46,874 nt of DNA, taken from the NCBI GenBank assembly GCA_022793375.1, contig JAAWCS010000044.1:1-46874 (forward strand), in the 5' to 3' direction. A model generated the notes under the pieces. That model was given only the letters and a program-made list of their open reading frames with translations, searched no databases and had not been told where the DNA came from. Of this stretch, positions 39,786 to 46,757 are shown piece after piece. The stretch comes from Lachnospiraceae bacterium (GTDB taxonomy: Bacteria; Bacillota; Clostridia; Lachnospirales; Lachnospiraceae). The translations under genes and the position numbers were made by a program. Within the stretch, counting starts at the first letter, position 1. Each line of letters opens with the position of its first letter.

Positions 39786-40319
39786 TTATAAATCTTCGTA
39801 ATCCTCATCAATAGGCTGCCAGGCCTGGCCGAAATTGATATCCCGGAACAAAGCCGCCAGTCCGGTGATCTGCTTTAAGCGCAGGATTTCATCCTTATCC
39901 ATGCCCAGATGCTTGGAGATCCAGGCATCGGAGCGCCCCAGTTCGTGAAGCTCGGTGACAATGTTGCTCATCAGATCGACATTGTGGGAACCGCGGGCAC
40001 GGTTGTGGCGGATCGTGCTGGCCATCCGGCAATCCAAAGGCTTGTCAATCACGGAAACCGGAAGCCGGCCCCCTTCGCGCTGATAAATGTCGGGATAATC
40101 AAGCATGATACGGTAGCGGTGAAAACCGTCCACAATAACATACGTATCGGTATCGCGGTCATAATAACAGACGATGGGCATCGTATAGCCGTCCTCGCGG
40201 ATGCTGTCATAGAGAAGCTTCAGCTCCGGCGGCGCAACGGAGTTGGGGTTGTAGTCGTTGGGGACAATTTTCTCAATGGGGATGGATAACACATTGTATA
40301 CGGGACTTTGAAAACTCAT
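39786..40319 (-). CDS. ibrB: ParB-like protein IbrB
   Basis: A 177-residue protein with a ParB/sulfiredoxin-type N-terminal domain: LSIPIEKIVPNDYNPNSVAP, then MPIVCYYDRDTDTYVIVDGF and HRYRI. The C-terminal third is helical with an HTH-like segment (RSDAWISKHLGMDKDEILRL). Together with the preceding PAPS-reductase-like gene, 2 bp away, it forms the ibrA-ibrB pair, first described in E. coli as activators of prophage-borne eib genes. Its biochemical role is not known to me. No ParA partner is present. Confidence 0.8.
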   Translation of the reverse strand: MSFQSPVYNVLSIPIEKIVPNDYNPNSVAPPELKLLYDSIREDGYTMPIVCYYDRDTDTYVIVDGFHRYRIMLDYPDIYQREGGRLPVSVIDKPLDCRMASTIRHNRARGSHNVDLMSNIVTELHELGRSDAWISKHLGMDKDEILRLKQITGLAALFRDINFGQAWQPIDEDYEDL

Positions 40320-40321
40320 AC

Positions 40322-41638
40322 TTAATCTCCTATATTGCGGTATTTTTGCTTCAGGACATTGATGTTTCTCTGCTGCTCACGGGTTAAGCCAAAGCCCATG
40401 AAGCGGCAGATGTGATCGTTTTTGAGGATGCAGTAACACATGCGCTTCCAGCTGGGAATATCCTTTGTGGACTTAATGTCGTCGGTGTGGTCGGGAATCC
40501 GGCCGACGAAAACAATCCGTGAATTTTTGCTCAGCGTGTAGTTGGAAATACCGTTGCGGCGGATTTCGTAGCCGTGCTCCTCCAGTTCGCGGATCGTGTC
40601 CTCCTCCAGGCCGCCGCCGGTGGTATGCCAGAAGCGAATGGAGGTGTTGAATTTTTTGGCATAATTCTGGCGCAGCCTAGGAGGCAGGGTATCCAGCAAA
40701 AAGCGGGTATAGCTTTCCCAGGTATGACCATCGGGAAGCGTAATATTTTTGTATCCCATGGCCTTGGTGCGGCCGTAGATCGACGCAAAGTTCGCGCCGC
40801 GGACGCGTCCGATCAGCTTGATCCAGATCGCCGGGTCAATGACGCGGTAGAGATTCAGGCTGTCTTTGGCATAATCGTTAAACGGCGACGCGACGCGCAT
40901 CTGATTCGGAGACAGGCCGGCCATATAGTACAGGTCGTACAGATGGTTGTAGTCGTATTGAAACTTGTAAATGGCGTGCCAGACGTCGCTTACCGACCAG
41001 TCGTAGAGGGGAGAAGCGCACCAGACGTCCTTGAACTGCTGGCTGATCCAGCATTGATTTTTGTAGCCGTAGCGCTTGTTCAAAAAACCGCTGTAGCGCT
41101 GCAGGGATTCGTCGGCCCGCATCCCGAGAAGGCAGACGGTCTTTTTATCTCCATGGGATCGGCGGTACCAGCGGCCAAACTGCTTGGCGAGATCCTCCTG
41201 ATGCATGCGGTATTTGTAGGTTGTCATGGGATTGTTTTTCAGGTGGATAACATAGGGATGCTTTGGCATGGGCCGCACCCAGGCTTCTTCTTTTGTATCA
41301 TCCCAGGGATACCAGTACATTTCATAGCTGCTCAGAGCGGTGCGGGTCGCCATCGGCAGGCATAGCCAGTAAGGTTCTACCTGCTGTTCAAAGCGCTGAA
41401 ACGTCCGTTCAATATATTCGGTTGTGACCGTATACTGCGCCTCAAAATCCTGGTGAAACAGACCGATAACACGGTCGGGATAGTATTGATCCCGGAAATC
41501 CAACAGCAGGTTTAATAAGAGGCCGCTGTCCTTGCCGCCGGAAAAGGAGAGATAAATGTTGTCGAATTCATCGAATACATAATGGAGTCGTTCCTGCAGT
41601 GCGTCATATACGTTTTGCGTGCTGTATTGTCGTTTCAT
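40322..41638 (-). CDS. ibrA: PAPS-reductase-like protein IbrA
   Basis: A 438-residue protein of the PP-loop ATPase / phosphoadenosine phosphosulfate reductase superfamily. The nucleotide-binding loop is LSFSGGKDSGLLLNLLLDF near residue 32. Further family regions are VCLLGMRADESLQRYSGF and SPLYDWSVSDVWHAIYKF. The C-terminal half, after residue 290, is the DUF3440-like extension found in IbrA. GAGAGGAAG precedes the ATG. The pair with the ParB-like gene is conserved across distant bacteria, often on mobile DNA, and resembles the DndC-type enzymes of DNA phosphorothioation. Whether it modifies a nucleic acid is open. Confidence 0.85.
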   Translation of the reverse strand: MKRQYSTQNVYDALQERLHYVFDEFDNIYLSFSGGKDSGLLLNLLLDFRDQYYPDRVIGLFHQDFEAQYTVTTEYIERTFQRFEQQVEPYWLCLPMATRTALSSYEMYWYPWDDTKEEAWVRPMPKHPYVIHLKNNPMTTYKYRMHQEDLAKQFGRWYRRSHGDKKTVCLLGMRADESLQRYSGFLNKRYGYKNQCWISQQFKDVWCASPLYDWSVSDVWHAIYKFQYDYNHLYDLYYMAGLSPNQMRVASPFNDYAKDSLNLYRVIDPAIWIKLIGRVRGANFASIYGRTKAMGYKNITLPDGHTWESYTRFLLDTLPPRLRQNYAKKFNTSIRFWHTTGGGLEEDTIRELEEHGYEIRRNGISNYTLSKNSRIVFVGRIPDHTDDIKSTKDIPSWKRMCYCILKNDHICRFMGFGLTREQQRNINVLKQKYRNIGD

Positions 41639-41684
41639 TTAAGGCTTCCTCTCAGGGGAAAGAAAAATAAATGGTAACTTTTTC

Positions 41685-41713
41685 ATTATATGATAAAATT
41701 TGGAAATATTCAA
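41685..41713 (-). promoter_or_regulatory. Promoter of ibrA-ibrB
   Basis: On the minus strand TTGAAT (41708-41713) and TATAAT (41685-41690) have a 17-bp spacer, about 47 bp upstream of the ibrA ATG. This is a near-consensus promoter, so the pair is probably expressed constitutively unless repressed. Confidence 0.75.
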
Positions 41714-41727
41714 CCGGGCAAATTGGA

Positions 41728-41764
41728 TTGAAACGTATAAGAGCTAAATGCATAAGAACTAAAT
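41728..41764 (+). promoter_or_regulatory. Possible ldhA promoter and direct repeat
   Basis: TTGAAA (41728-41733) and CATAAG (41751-41756) are 17 bp apart. Overlapping them, ATAAGAGCTAAAT (41737-41749) is repeated as ATAAGAACTAAAT (41752-41764) with a 15-bp period, which could be a regulator site. Transcripts from here would carry the entire repeat array as leader. Confidence 0.4.
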
Positions 41765-41820
41765 TGTAAACCGCGGCGAAATTTTGACTTTGAAGCGGCT
41801 AAAACAGAAGAAAACCGGAG

Positions 41821-42163
41821 ACACTAACGTGTAGTATTATGCTTTGAAAAGACGGGCAAACAAAGGAAACACCGCAAGGGTGTACCATTATGCCCTGAAA
41901 AGACGGGCAGACAGAGGAAACGCCGCAAGGGTGTACCATTATGCCCTGAAAAGACGGGCGAACAGAAGAAACACCGCAAGGGTGTACCATTATGCCCTGA
42001 AAAGACGGGCGAACAGAAGAAACACCGCAAGGGTGTACCATTATGCCCTGAGAAAACGGGCAGACAGAGGAAACACCGCAAGGGTGTACCATTATGCCCT
42101 GGAAAGACGGGCGAACAAAGGAAACACCGCAAGGGTGTACCATTATGCCCTGAGAAAACGGGC
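41821..42163 (+). repeat. Leader repeat array upstream of ldhA, 7 copies
   Basis: Six full 40-nt cores start at 41869, 41920, 41971, 42022, 42073 and 42124 with an exact 51-bp period. A degenerate 37-nt copy begins at 41821. Each core has the inverted repeats ACACC-GCAAG-GGTGT and GCCC-N9-GGGC, separated by ACCATTAT. The 11-nt spacers vary slightly (for example GAACAAAGGAA, AGACAGAGGAA). The sequence after the last core is AGACAAAGGAA followed by AGGAG, the ldhA ribosome binding site. A spacer-like AACAGAAGAA also lies before the first core (41803-41812). Confidence 0.97.
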
Positions 42164-42186
42164 AGACAAAGGAAAGGAGAATTTGC

Positions 42187-43167
42187 ATGAAAATTGCTTT
42201 TTACGGGACAAAACCCTATGACCGCCTGTGGTTTGAGCCGCTGGCGAAAGAGTACGGATATCGGATTTTCTTTATTGAGAATCTTCTAAACGAGGATACG
42301 GTGGTGATGGCGAAAAACTGCGACGCCGTCTGTGTTTTTGTCAACGATCAGGTGACGAAGCCGATTATTGAAAAGCTCCACGATCTGCGGGTAAAGGCTA
42401 TTTTGCTGCGTTCGGCCGGCTATAATCATGTGGACATGAAAGCGGCCCGCGGCAAAATCCATGTTCTGCGCGTACCCAGCTATTCGCCGGAGGCGGTAGC
42501 CGAGTTTGCGACGGCGGCCCTTTTAAGCGTCAACCGGCGGCTGCACCGGGCCTATGTGCGGACGCGGGAATTTAATATGAAGCTGGACGGATTGATGGGA
42601 ACCGATCTGCACGGCAAGACCGCCGGCGTCATCGGCACCGGACGGATCGGTCAGGCTATGATTCGCATCCTTAGAGGCATGGGGATGGAAATTTTGGCAT
42701 ACGACCTGTATCCGAACCCTGATCTGGACGTAAAATACGTGGATTTGGCCGATCTGATGGCCGGCAGCGACGTGATAACGCTGCACTGCCCGCTGACAAA
42801 AGAAACGCATCACATTATCAATAAAAAAACGATCGCCCAGATGAAAAAGGGCGTCTATCTGGTCAATACCTCCCGCGGCGCGCTGGTAGATTCGCAGGCG
42901 CTGATCGAAGCGCTGAAGCAGAACGAAACGTTCCTGGGCGTGGCGCTGGATGTGTACGAGGAGGAGGACGGAATTTTTTATGAGGATTGCTCGGACGACA
43001 TTGTGCGCGACGATGTGCTGGCACGGCTGATGTCGTTCCCCAATGTGCTGATTACTTCGCATCAGGGGTATTTTACAAAAGAAGCCATGAAAGCAATCGC
43101 ACTGGTGACGTTGGAAAATGCGAAGATGCTGGAGGAGGGTATGGAGCTCATAAATGAAGTGAAATAG
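42187..43167 (+). CDS. ldhA: D-lactate dehydrogenase (D-2-hydroxyacid family)
   Basis: A 326-residue NAD-dependent dehydrogenase that reduces pyruvate to D-lactate in fermentation. The Rossmann motif is GVIGTGRIGQAMIRIL. The catalytic Arg lies in VNTSRGALVD, the Glu in VALDVYEEEDGIFYED and the His in ITSHQGYFTKEA. YEEEDGIFYED and HQGYFT are signatures of the LdhA subgroup rather than phosphoglycerate dehydrogenases. AAAGGAG lies 8 bp upstream of the ATG. The gene stands alone, divergent from ibrA, and its leader consists almost entirely of the 51-bp repeats. Confidence 0.92.
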   Translation: MKIAFYGTKPYDRLWFEPLAKEYGYRIFFIENLLNEDTVVMAKNCDAVCVFVNDQVTKPIIEKLHDLRVKAILLRSAGYNHVDMKAARGKIHVLRVPSYSPEAVAEFATAALLSVNRRLHRAYVRTREFNMKLDGLMGTDLHGKTAGVIGTGRIGQAMIRILRGMGMEILAYDLYPNPDLDVKYVDLADLMAGSDVITLHCPLTKETHHIINKKTIAQMKKGVYLVNTSRGALVDSQALIEALKQNETFLGVALDVYEEEDGIFYEDCSDDIVRDDVLARLMSFPNVLITSHQGYFTKEAMKAIALVTLENAKMLEEGMELINEVK

Positions 43168-43181
43168 GCAGTGCAGTGAAA

Positions 43182-43223
43182 ACAGGATACCCGGCGCACA
43201 GCGATGATGAACGGGTATCCTGT
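43182..43223. terminator. Strong hairpin after ldhA
   Basis: ACAGGATACCCG (43182-43193) and CGGGTATCCTGT (43212-43223) form a perfect 12-bp stem with an 18-nt loop. A U-run (TTTTCACT) follows on the minus strand only. It ends ldhA transcription and may block transcription from the AbiE side. The remaining 262 bp to the AbiE toxin gene hold short GC palindromes near 43281-43310 and no gene. Confidence 0.65.
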
Positions 43224-43485
43224 ACTCGCAGGTAAAAGTGCCAAAGCAGCGCCTGTGGGGCGTGAACCTAATATCTCCGGCCGGTCGGCCTGCTTGCTCA
43301 TACAGGCCTGCCCGTCCGATGCCCATATGACTGTGCACATACATGCGCCTAATCACATGGCCGCTGTCCGGGGCTTTCAAAGTAAACTTCTATCTAAGAA
43401 CATCTTTCGCATTATAAGACAAAAAATATTAGACCATATTCTACAGGCGGTTTTAGATCATATAACTGTATTTAGCAATGCTATT

Positions 43486-44433
43486 TTAATGCTCCTGTAT
43501 CTTCCATAATGCCATTGGATGATTAATGATACGCTTGATGATCTGTCCATCGTCAAAAAGCAGTTCCGGGCGGTATTCCTTTTCCCTGAATTTTCTCAAA
43601 AAATCCTGTTCATCCGCTGTAAGGACCATTAACCTTGACAAAAATTCCTTTACACGGCTCTTTATTTTTTCCAACTCTATAAATTCTCCCTTTTGAATGA
43701 CAGGAAGGAGATCTGTCTTTATTTTGCGGATGCTGATTTGGTCGATCCTATTCACATCATATCTTTCTGGAATCTTTTCTTGCGATATGGCCGTATAAAA
43801 CACAATTGATTTTCTCAGTATCACATATCCCTCTTTAGAAAACAGACCCAGATCGATCATGTTGTATGTATCATAAAGGTCCCTTGCGGCGGCCCGGCTG
43901 AGTAATGCGTTGATCTTAGCCGCAAAAAGTTCAACAGGCGAAAGCACGGTAATCAAATGTTCCATATGGATCACATCCGATAAAACAGGCCTGCCTTCCG
44001 GCTCAAATAAGTGGCTCCGTAGCGAATAATTTATTTCTACTTTGATATTATCTCTCATTCCTCCCAGATTTATATAAGTAAACACAAAAGAATCCAGGCT
44101 GTGGCGGCTCCTGCTTTGCGGATTCAGGCTATATCCCTGGGTCTGCATAAATTTTTTCAGGTCTTTTGAAATCTTCTGCCTTTGCACAAGCATCTCGTCC
44201 CGGTTTCCCTCAGAACAAAAATCCAGGTCGATATCAACCGATAATCTGGGAAGATGAAAGACTGTCAGATTGATGGCTGTTCCCCCTTTCAATGCAAGAC
44301 AGCCCTTCATAATGGGATTACCGTTGATATAATCCAGGACTTCACTTAAACGAACTACCTTTTCCAGGGTATCACGAATAAAATTCTGCTTTTTAGAAAT
44401 TTTTGACAATTCTACCTTTGTATAATTAAACAA
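43486..44433 (-). CDS. abiEii: AbiEii-type nucleotidyltransferase toxin
   Basis: A 315-residue toxin of the DUF1814 / AbiEii-AbiGii group. The nucleotidyltransferase core is LKGGTAINL followed by RLSVDIDLDF (Asp-x-Asp), and the later region RAAARDLYDTYNMIDLGL is typical of the family. It would transfer nucleotides to an acceptor such as tRNA and stop growth, giving phage resistance. The frame starts with TTG at 44431-44433, inside the last codons of the antitoxin gene; GGAGGGG lies 6 bp upstream. The low-efficiency start overlapping the antitoxin end fits a need to keep toxin below antitoxin. Confidence 0.88.
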   Translation of the reverse strand: MFNYTKVELSKISKKQNFIRDTLEKVVRLSEVLDYINGNPIMKGCLALKGGTAINLTVFHLPRLSVDIDLDFCSEGNRDEMLVQRQKISKDLKKFMQTQGYSLNPQSRSRHSLDSFVFTYINLGGMRDNIKVEINYSLRSHLFEPEGRPVLSDVIHMEHLITVLSPVELFAAKINALLSRAAARDLYDTYNMIDLGLFSKEGYVILRKSIVFYTAISQEKIPERYDVNRIDQISIRKIKTDLLPVIQKGEFIELEKIKSRVKEFLSRLMVLTADEQDFLRKFREKEYRPELLFDDGQIIKRIINHPMALWKIQEH

Positions 44434-45190
44434 GCGCTTCCCCTCCTTCGTTTATAAGCTGCATGATATTTTCCGGTATACATAAATTCCATTCTTTTAA
44501 AAATATGCTCTTTTCTTTTTGCAGATCATGATACAGATAGCGCGAACTATTCCCTATGTTCTTTTTGCAGTAATCAAAAAATTTATCTGACAATTTCATC
44601 TGTGGATAAAAAGATAAAAGATATCCTGCTTTCTGTGCCAGGAACTGGTTGTGATACTTTCCGAGATATGTGGTTAGCCTGCCTTCATCCAGTACGGTAA
44701 TCATCTCCAGACAGCGCAGCAATTCTTCCAGCCCTCCGACCTTATCAAAATCCTTTATATTATCAAGAACGGTCCTTTCCAGGTCTGTTACTCGTATCGT
44801 TTTATGCAGCGATATCCCAAAATCCCTTTGGGTTTTCAGACAATGATACCACTGCCCATCAAATTCAAATTCCCGGAACTCCCGTGCTGCGGAAACATAT
44901 ATATCAGAAAAAACCTGGTTTGCAAGCCCGTAAAATTCAAAAGCGGAATGATGGGAAATATAACTGTTTTCTGCTATGGATGAAGCGATCTCAAAAGGAG
45001 TTGCAACAGCCTCTTTCGTTTCCAGGCTTATCGTGGCATAATAATTACGGCGTACTGACTGTAGCAGCCCCTTTTTCTTTAGCGTGTATAATATATTTTT
45101 TGTCTTGCGTTTATCCCCAAATATTTTTACCGCATCATCAAAAGAAAAACATTTTAACTGAAGCAATTTTTCATAATATTCAAGCAGCAT
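44426..45190 (-). CDS. abiEi: AbiEi-type antitoxin and repressor
   Basis: A 254-residue type IV antitoxin. The N-terminal winged helix (FSFDDAVKIFGDKRKTKNIL, then YTLKKKGLLQSVRRNYYAT) binds the operon promoter, and the middle part carries the AbiEi core (ISHHSAFEFYGLANQV, RVTDLERTVLDNI). The start MLLEYYEK follows AAAAGGAGG; the 34 extra upstream codons of the open frame cover the promoter and are not translated. It overlaps the toxin gene by 8 bp. This AT-rich pair differs in base composition from its neighbours, suggesting transfer. Confidence 0.88.
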   Translation of the reverse strand: MLLEYYEKLLQLKCFSFDDAVKIFGDKRKTKNILYTLKKKGLLQSVRRNYYATISLETKEAVATPFEIASSIAENSYISHHSAFEFYGLANQVFSDIYVSAAREFREFEFDGQWYHCLKTQRDFGISLHKTIRVTDLERTVLDNIKDFDKVGGLEELLRCLEMITVLDEGRLTTYLGKYHNQFLAQKAGYLLSFYPQMKLSDKFFDYCKKNIGNSSRYLYHDLQKEKSIFLKEWNLCIPENIMQLINEGGEALV

Positions 45191-45209
45191 AAGCGCCTCC
45201 TTTTCTTTA

Positions 45210-45238
45210 ATAATACAGCAATAATCACTTTCATTCAA
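45210..45238 (-). promoter_or_regulatory. abiEi: Promoter of the abiE operon
   Basis: On the minus strand TTGAAT (45233-45238) and TATTAT (45210-45215) are spaced by 17 bp, just upstream of the antitoxin ribosome binding site. The leader is very short. Confidence 0.7.
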
Positions 45239-45304
45239 GATTAACACATAAAAAATAAAGTAATATTTTTTATGATGCATAGTTCCTCTCATTTTTGATC
45301 CAAC

Positions 45305-45349
45305 AAAAAAGCCGCACAGCAGCGGATGTTTGTAAGTTGCTGCGCGGGC
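45305..45349 (-). terminator. Intrinsic terminator upstream of abiE
   Basis: On the minus strand GCCCGCGCAGCAAC pairs imperfectly with GCTGCTGTGCGGC and is followed by TTTTTTG. It protects the abiE operon from read-through coming from the right. Confidence 0.65.
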
Positions 45350-45547
45350 TTGTAGTTTCGGTTTTGGTTTTTAAGAGGGGGCGCTAGACGCTGTCTAAAG
45401 CGCATGCATTTCACAGAGATTTATTTCTTGATAAAAAACGCAATATATATCGCCGTCAATAACCGTGTGGACACCACAAACAAGAACAACGACATCGCTG
45501 CATTGAAAAACATGATGAAGAATTTTACAGCAGAGATAATTGAAGAA

Positions 45548-45604
45548 ACAACCACGGAAACTGCCAATGAATTTTTGGGACAGCATGACGGTTTCCGTGG
45601 TTGT
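45548..45604 (-). terminator. Terminator of the DUF6440-like gene
   Basis: ACAACCACGGAAAC (45548-45561) and GTTTCCGTGGTTGT (45591-45604) are perfectly complementary over 14 bp. On the minus strand the stem is followed by TTCTTCAATT. Confidence 0.6.
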
Positions 45605-45672
45605 ATAAGAAGTTTTTAACAAAGAATATATGAGTGAAACGATAAAAAATAAAGTTCCCCTCGTTGTTTTCC

Positions 45673-45852
45673 TCACTCCATTGGAGTAACAATCGGCTTC
45701 CCGTCCGCATCAACCAAAACCGTCATTCCGGTACCGGATTGCTTGTTATGGGAACCCAACAAATAATTCACGCCCGTCTCCCTGTCCACGATGATTTTTG
45801 CCACATTAACAAGGCCCTGGGAGTAAACCTCCACAAAACGCTCTTTCGCCAT
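45673..45852 (-). CDS. DUF6440-like small protein
   Basis: A 59-residue protein: MAKERFVEVYSQGLVNVAKI, then IVDRETGVNYLLGSHNK, QSGTGMTVLVDADGKPIVTP and ME. The DRETGVNYL and VDADGKP patterns match short proteins annotated DUF6440 in Firmicutes. The fold is probably all-beta and the function unknown. AAAGGAG lies 9 bp upstream, and a three-copy leader repeat lies directly before that. It is followed by its own terminator. It is too short for many gene finders. Confidence 0.75.
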   Translation of the reverse strand: MAKERFVEVYSQGLVNVAKIIVDRETGVNYLLGSHNKQSGTGMTVLVDADGKPIVTPME

Positions 45853-45878
45853 ATGCGCACACTCCTTTCTATATATTT

Positions 45879-46022
45879 GCCCGTGTTCTCAGGGCATAAT
45901 GGTACACCCTTGCGGTGTTTCCATATATTTGCCCGTATTCTCAGGGCATAGTGGTACACCCTTGCGGTGTTTCCATATATTCGCCCGTGTTCTCAGGGCA
46001 TAGTGGTACACCCTTGTGGTAT
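45879..46022 (-). repeat. Leader repeat array, three copies, before DUF6440-like gene
   Basis: Cores at 45879-45918, 45931-45970 and 45983-46022 repeat with an exact 52-bp period on the minus strand. The third is slightly degenerate. Spacers on the minus strand read AAATATATGGAA and GAATATATGGAA. After the last core comes AAATATATAGAA followed by AGGAG, the ribosome binding site. Cores carry ACACCGCAAGGGTGT and GCCCTGAGAACACGGGC. Confidence 0.95.
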
Positions 46023-46107
46023 TTCCACCCATGTCATTGATCAATGTAAGCATACCACACACAGCCGGCCGCGTGGCGCAAATTTCCCAAACGAACAGCA
46101 AAGCTTC

Positions 46108-46671
46108 CTAAATGGAAATAGAATCAGAGAAAACATCCCCAGCCATCTCCCGCCGTTTGCGAAGCGCCGCTTTCCCGGCACGGGAAAGCAGACAGGCATG
46201 GCCGCCGACCCATAGCTTATTGTATTTCAAATCGGTTTCCTCGATCTTGTCTACAGCCACCAAATAGGCCCGGTGCGTGCGGAGGAAGCGTTCTCCCAGC
46301 TGGATTTCCAGTTCGCCCAGGCTGCCTAAAAAATCCATTCGGCTGCCGGCTGTATGGAGTAAAACATGGTGGGGAAGGGAACCGGTTTCAAAAAAGAGGA
46401 TATCCTTCAGAGGGATATGGCGTACAGTTTCCCCGGTCCGCAATGTGAATATCTCCGCCGGGTCCTGGCGTTCTGCCAGCAGACGCGTATGGATCTCGCC
46501 CAAACACCGCGCAGCAGACGTCCCGATCTGCCCCGGCTCCTTTTGGATATAGTCAAACGCTTCCAGGTGATATTGAAAGGTGCGCCATGCCAAATCGCTA
46601 TGGCCGGTAATGTAAACCAGTGTGCCGTGAGGGTCCCGCCGCCGCAATTCCTGCCCCAGCCGGAAGCCCGT
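46108..46671 (-). pseudogene. 5'-truncated LytTR-type response regulator
   Basis: The remaining part starts in the middle of a receiver domain (TGFRLGQELRRRDPHGTLVY, then ITGHSDLAWRTFQYHLEAFD and YIQKE) and continues into a complete LytTR DNA-binding domain (IPLKDILFFETGS, FLGSLGELEIQLGERFLRTH, RAYLVAVDKIEE). The first half of the receiver, with the phospho-acceptor Asp, is missing. The frame upstream is closed by a TAA at 46714-46716 and has no proper start; a TTG at 46645 is the only candidate. This is an AgrA-type regulator that lost its start by deletion. Confidence 0.75.
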
Positions 46672-46735
46672 TTTCCGTCGAAGTACTAGGAAAGTTCCGA
46701 CGTTTTCATTTTCTTATTTTCTTCATTTGTTCGGT

Positions 46736-46753
46736 ATTGTAAAGTATTACAAT
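46736..46753. promoter_or_regulatory. Operator-like palindrome at the deletion junction
   Basis: ATTGTAA (46736-46742) and TTACAAT (46747-46753) form a perfect 7-bp inverted repeat with spacer AGTA, between two truncated genes. It could be a leftover regulator site. Confidence 0.3.
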
Positions 46754-46757
46754 CCTA

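Larger units (their letters stand above)
45191..45672. other. Region between abiE and the DUF6440-like gene
   Basis: No convincing gene. It holds the abiE promoter (45210-45238), a terminator at 45305-45349 and a terminator at 45548-45604. A 71-codon frame on the + strand (45404-45619) lacks a ribosome binding site and runs through the second hairpin; it is probably chance or a remnant. Confidence 0.5.

Noticed and set aside
41821..42163. CRISPR array
   Set aside because: The period is regular, but the spacers are only 11 nt, nearly identical to each other and to the gene leader. The cores vary and no cas gene is present.
41799..42221. Long open frames on both strands through the 51-bp repeats, coding for repetitive proteins
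   Set aside because: Because 51 is a multiple of 3, any stop-free unit stays open through the whole array. No ribosome binding site or start fits, and the repeat is explained better as a leader element.
45404..45619. A 71-codon + strand ORF
   Set aside because: No ribosome binding site. It runs through the perfect terminator hairpin of the opposite gene.
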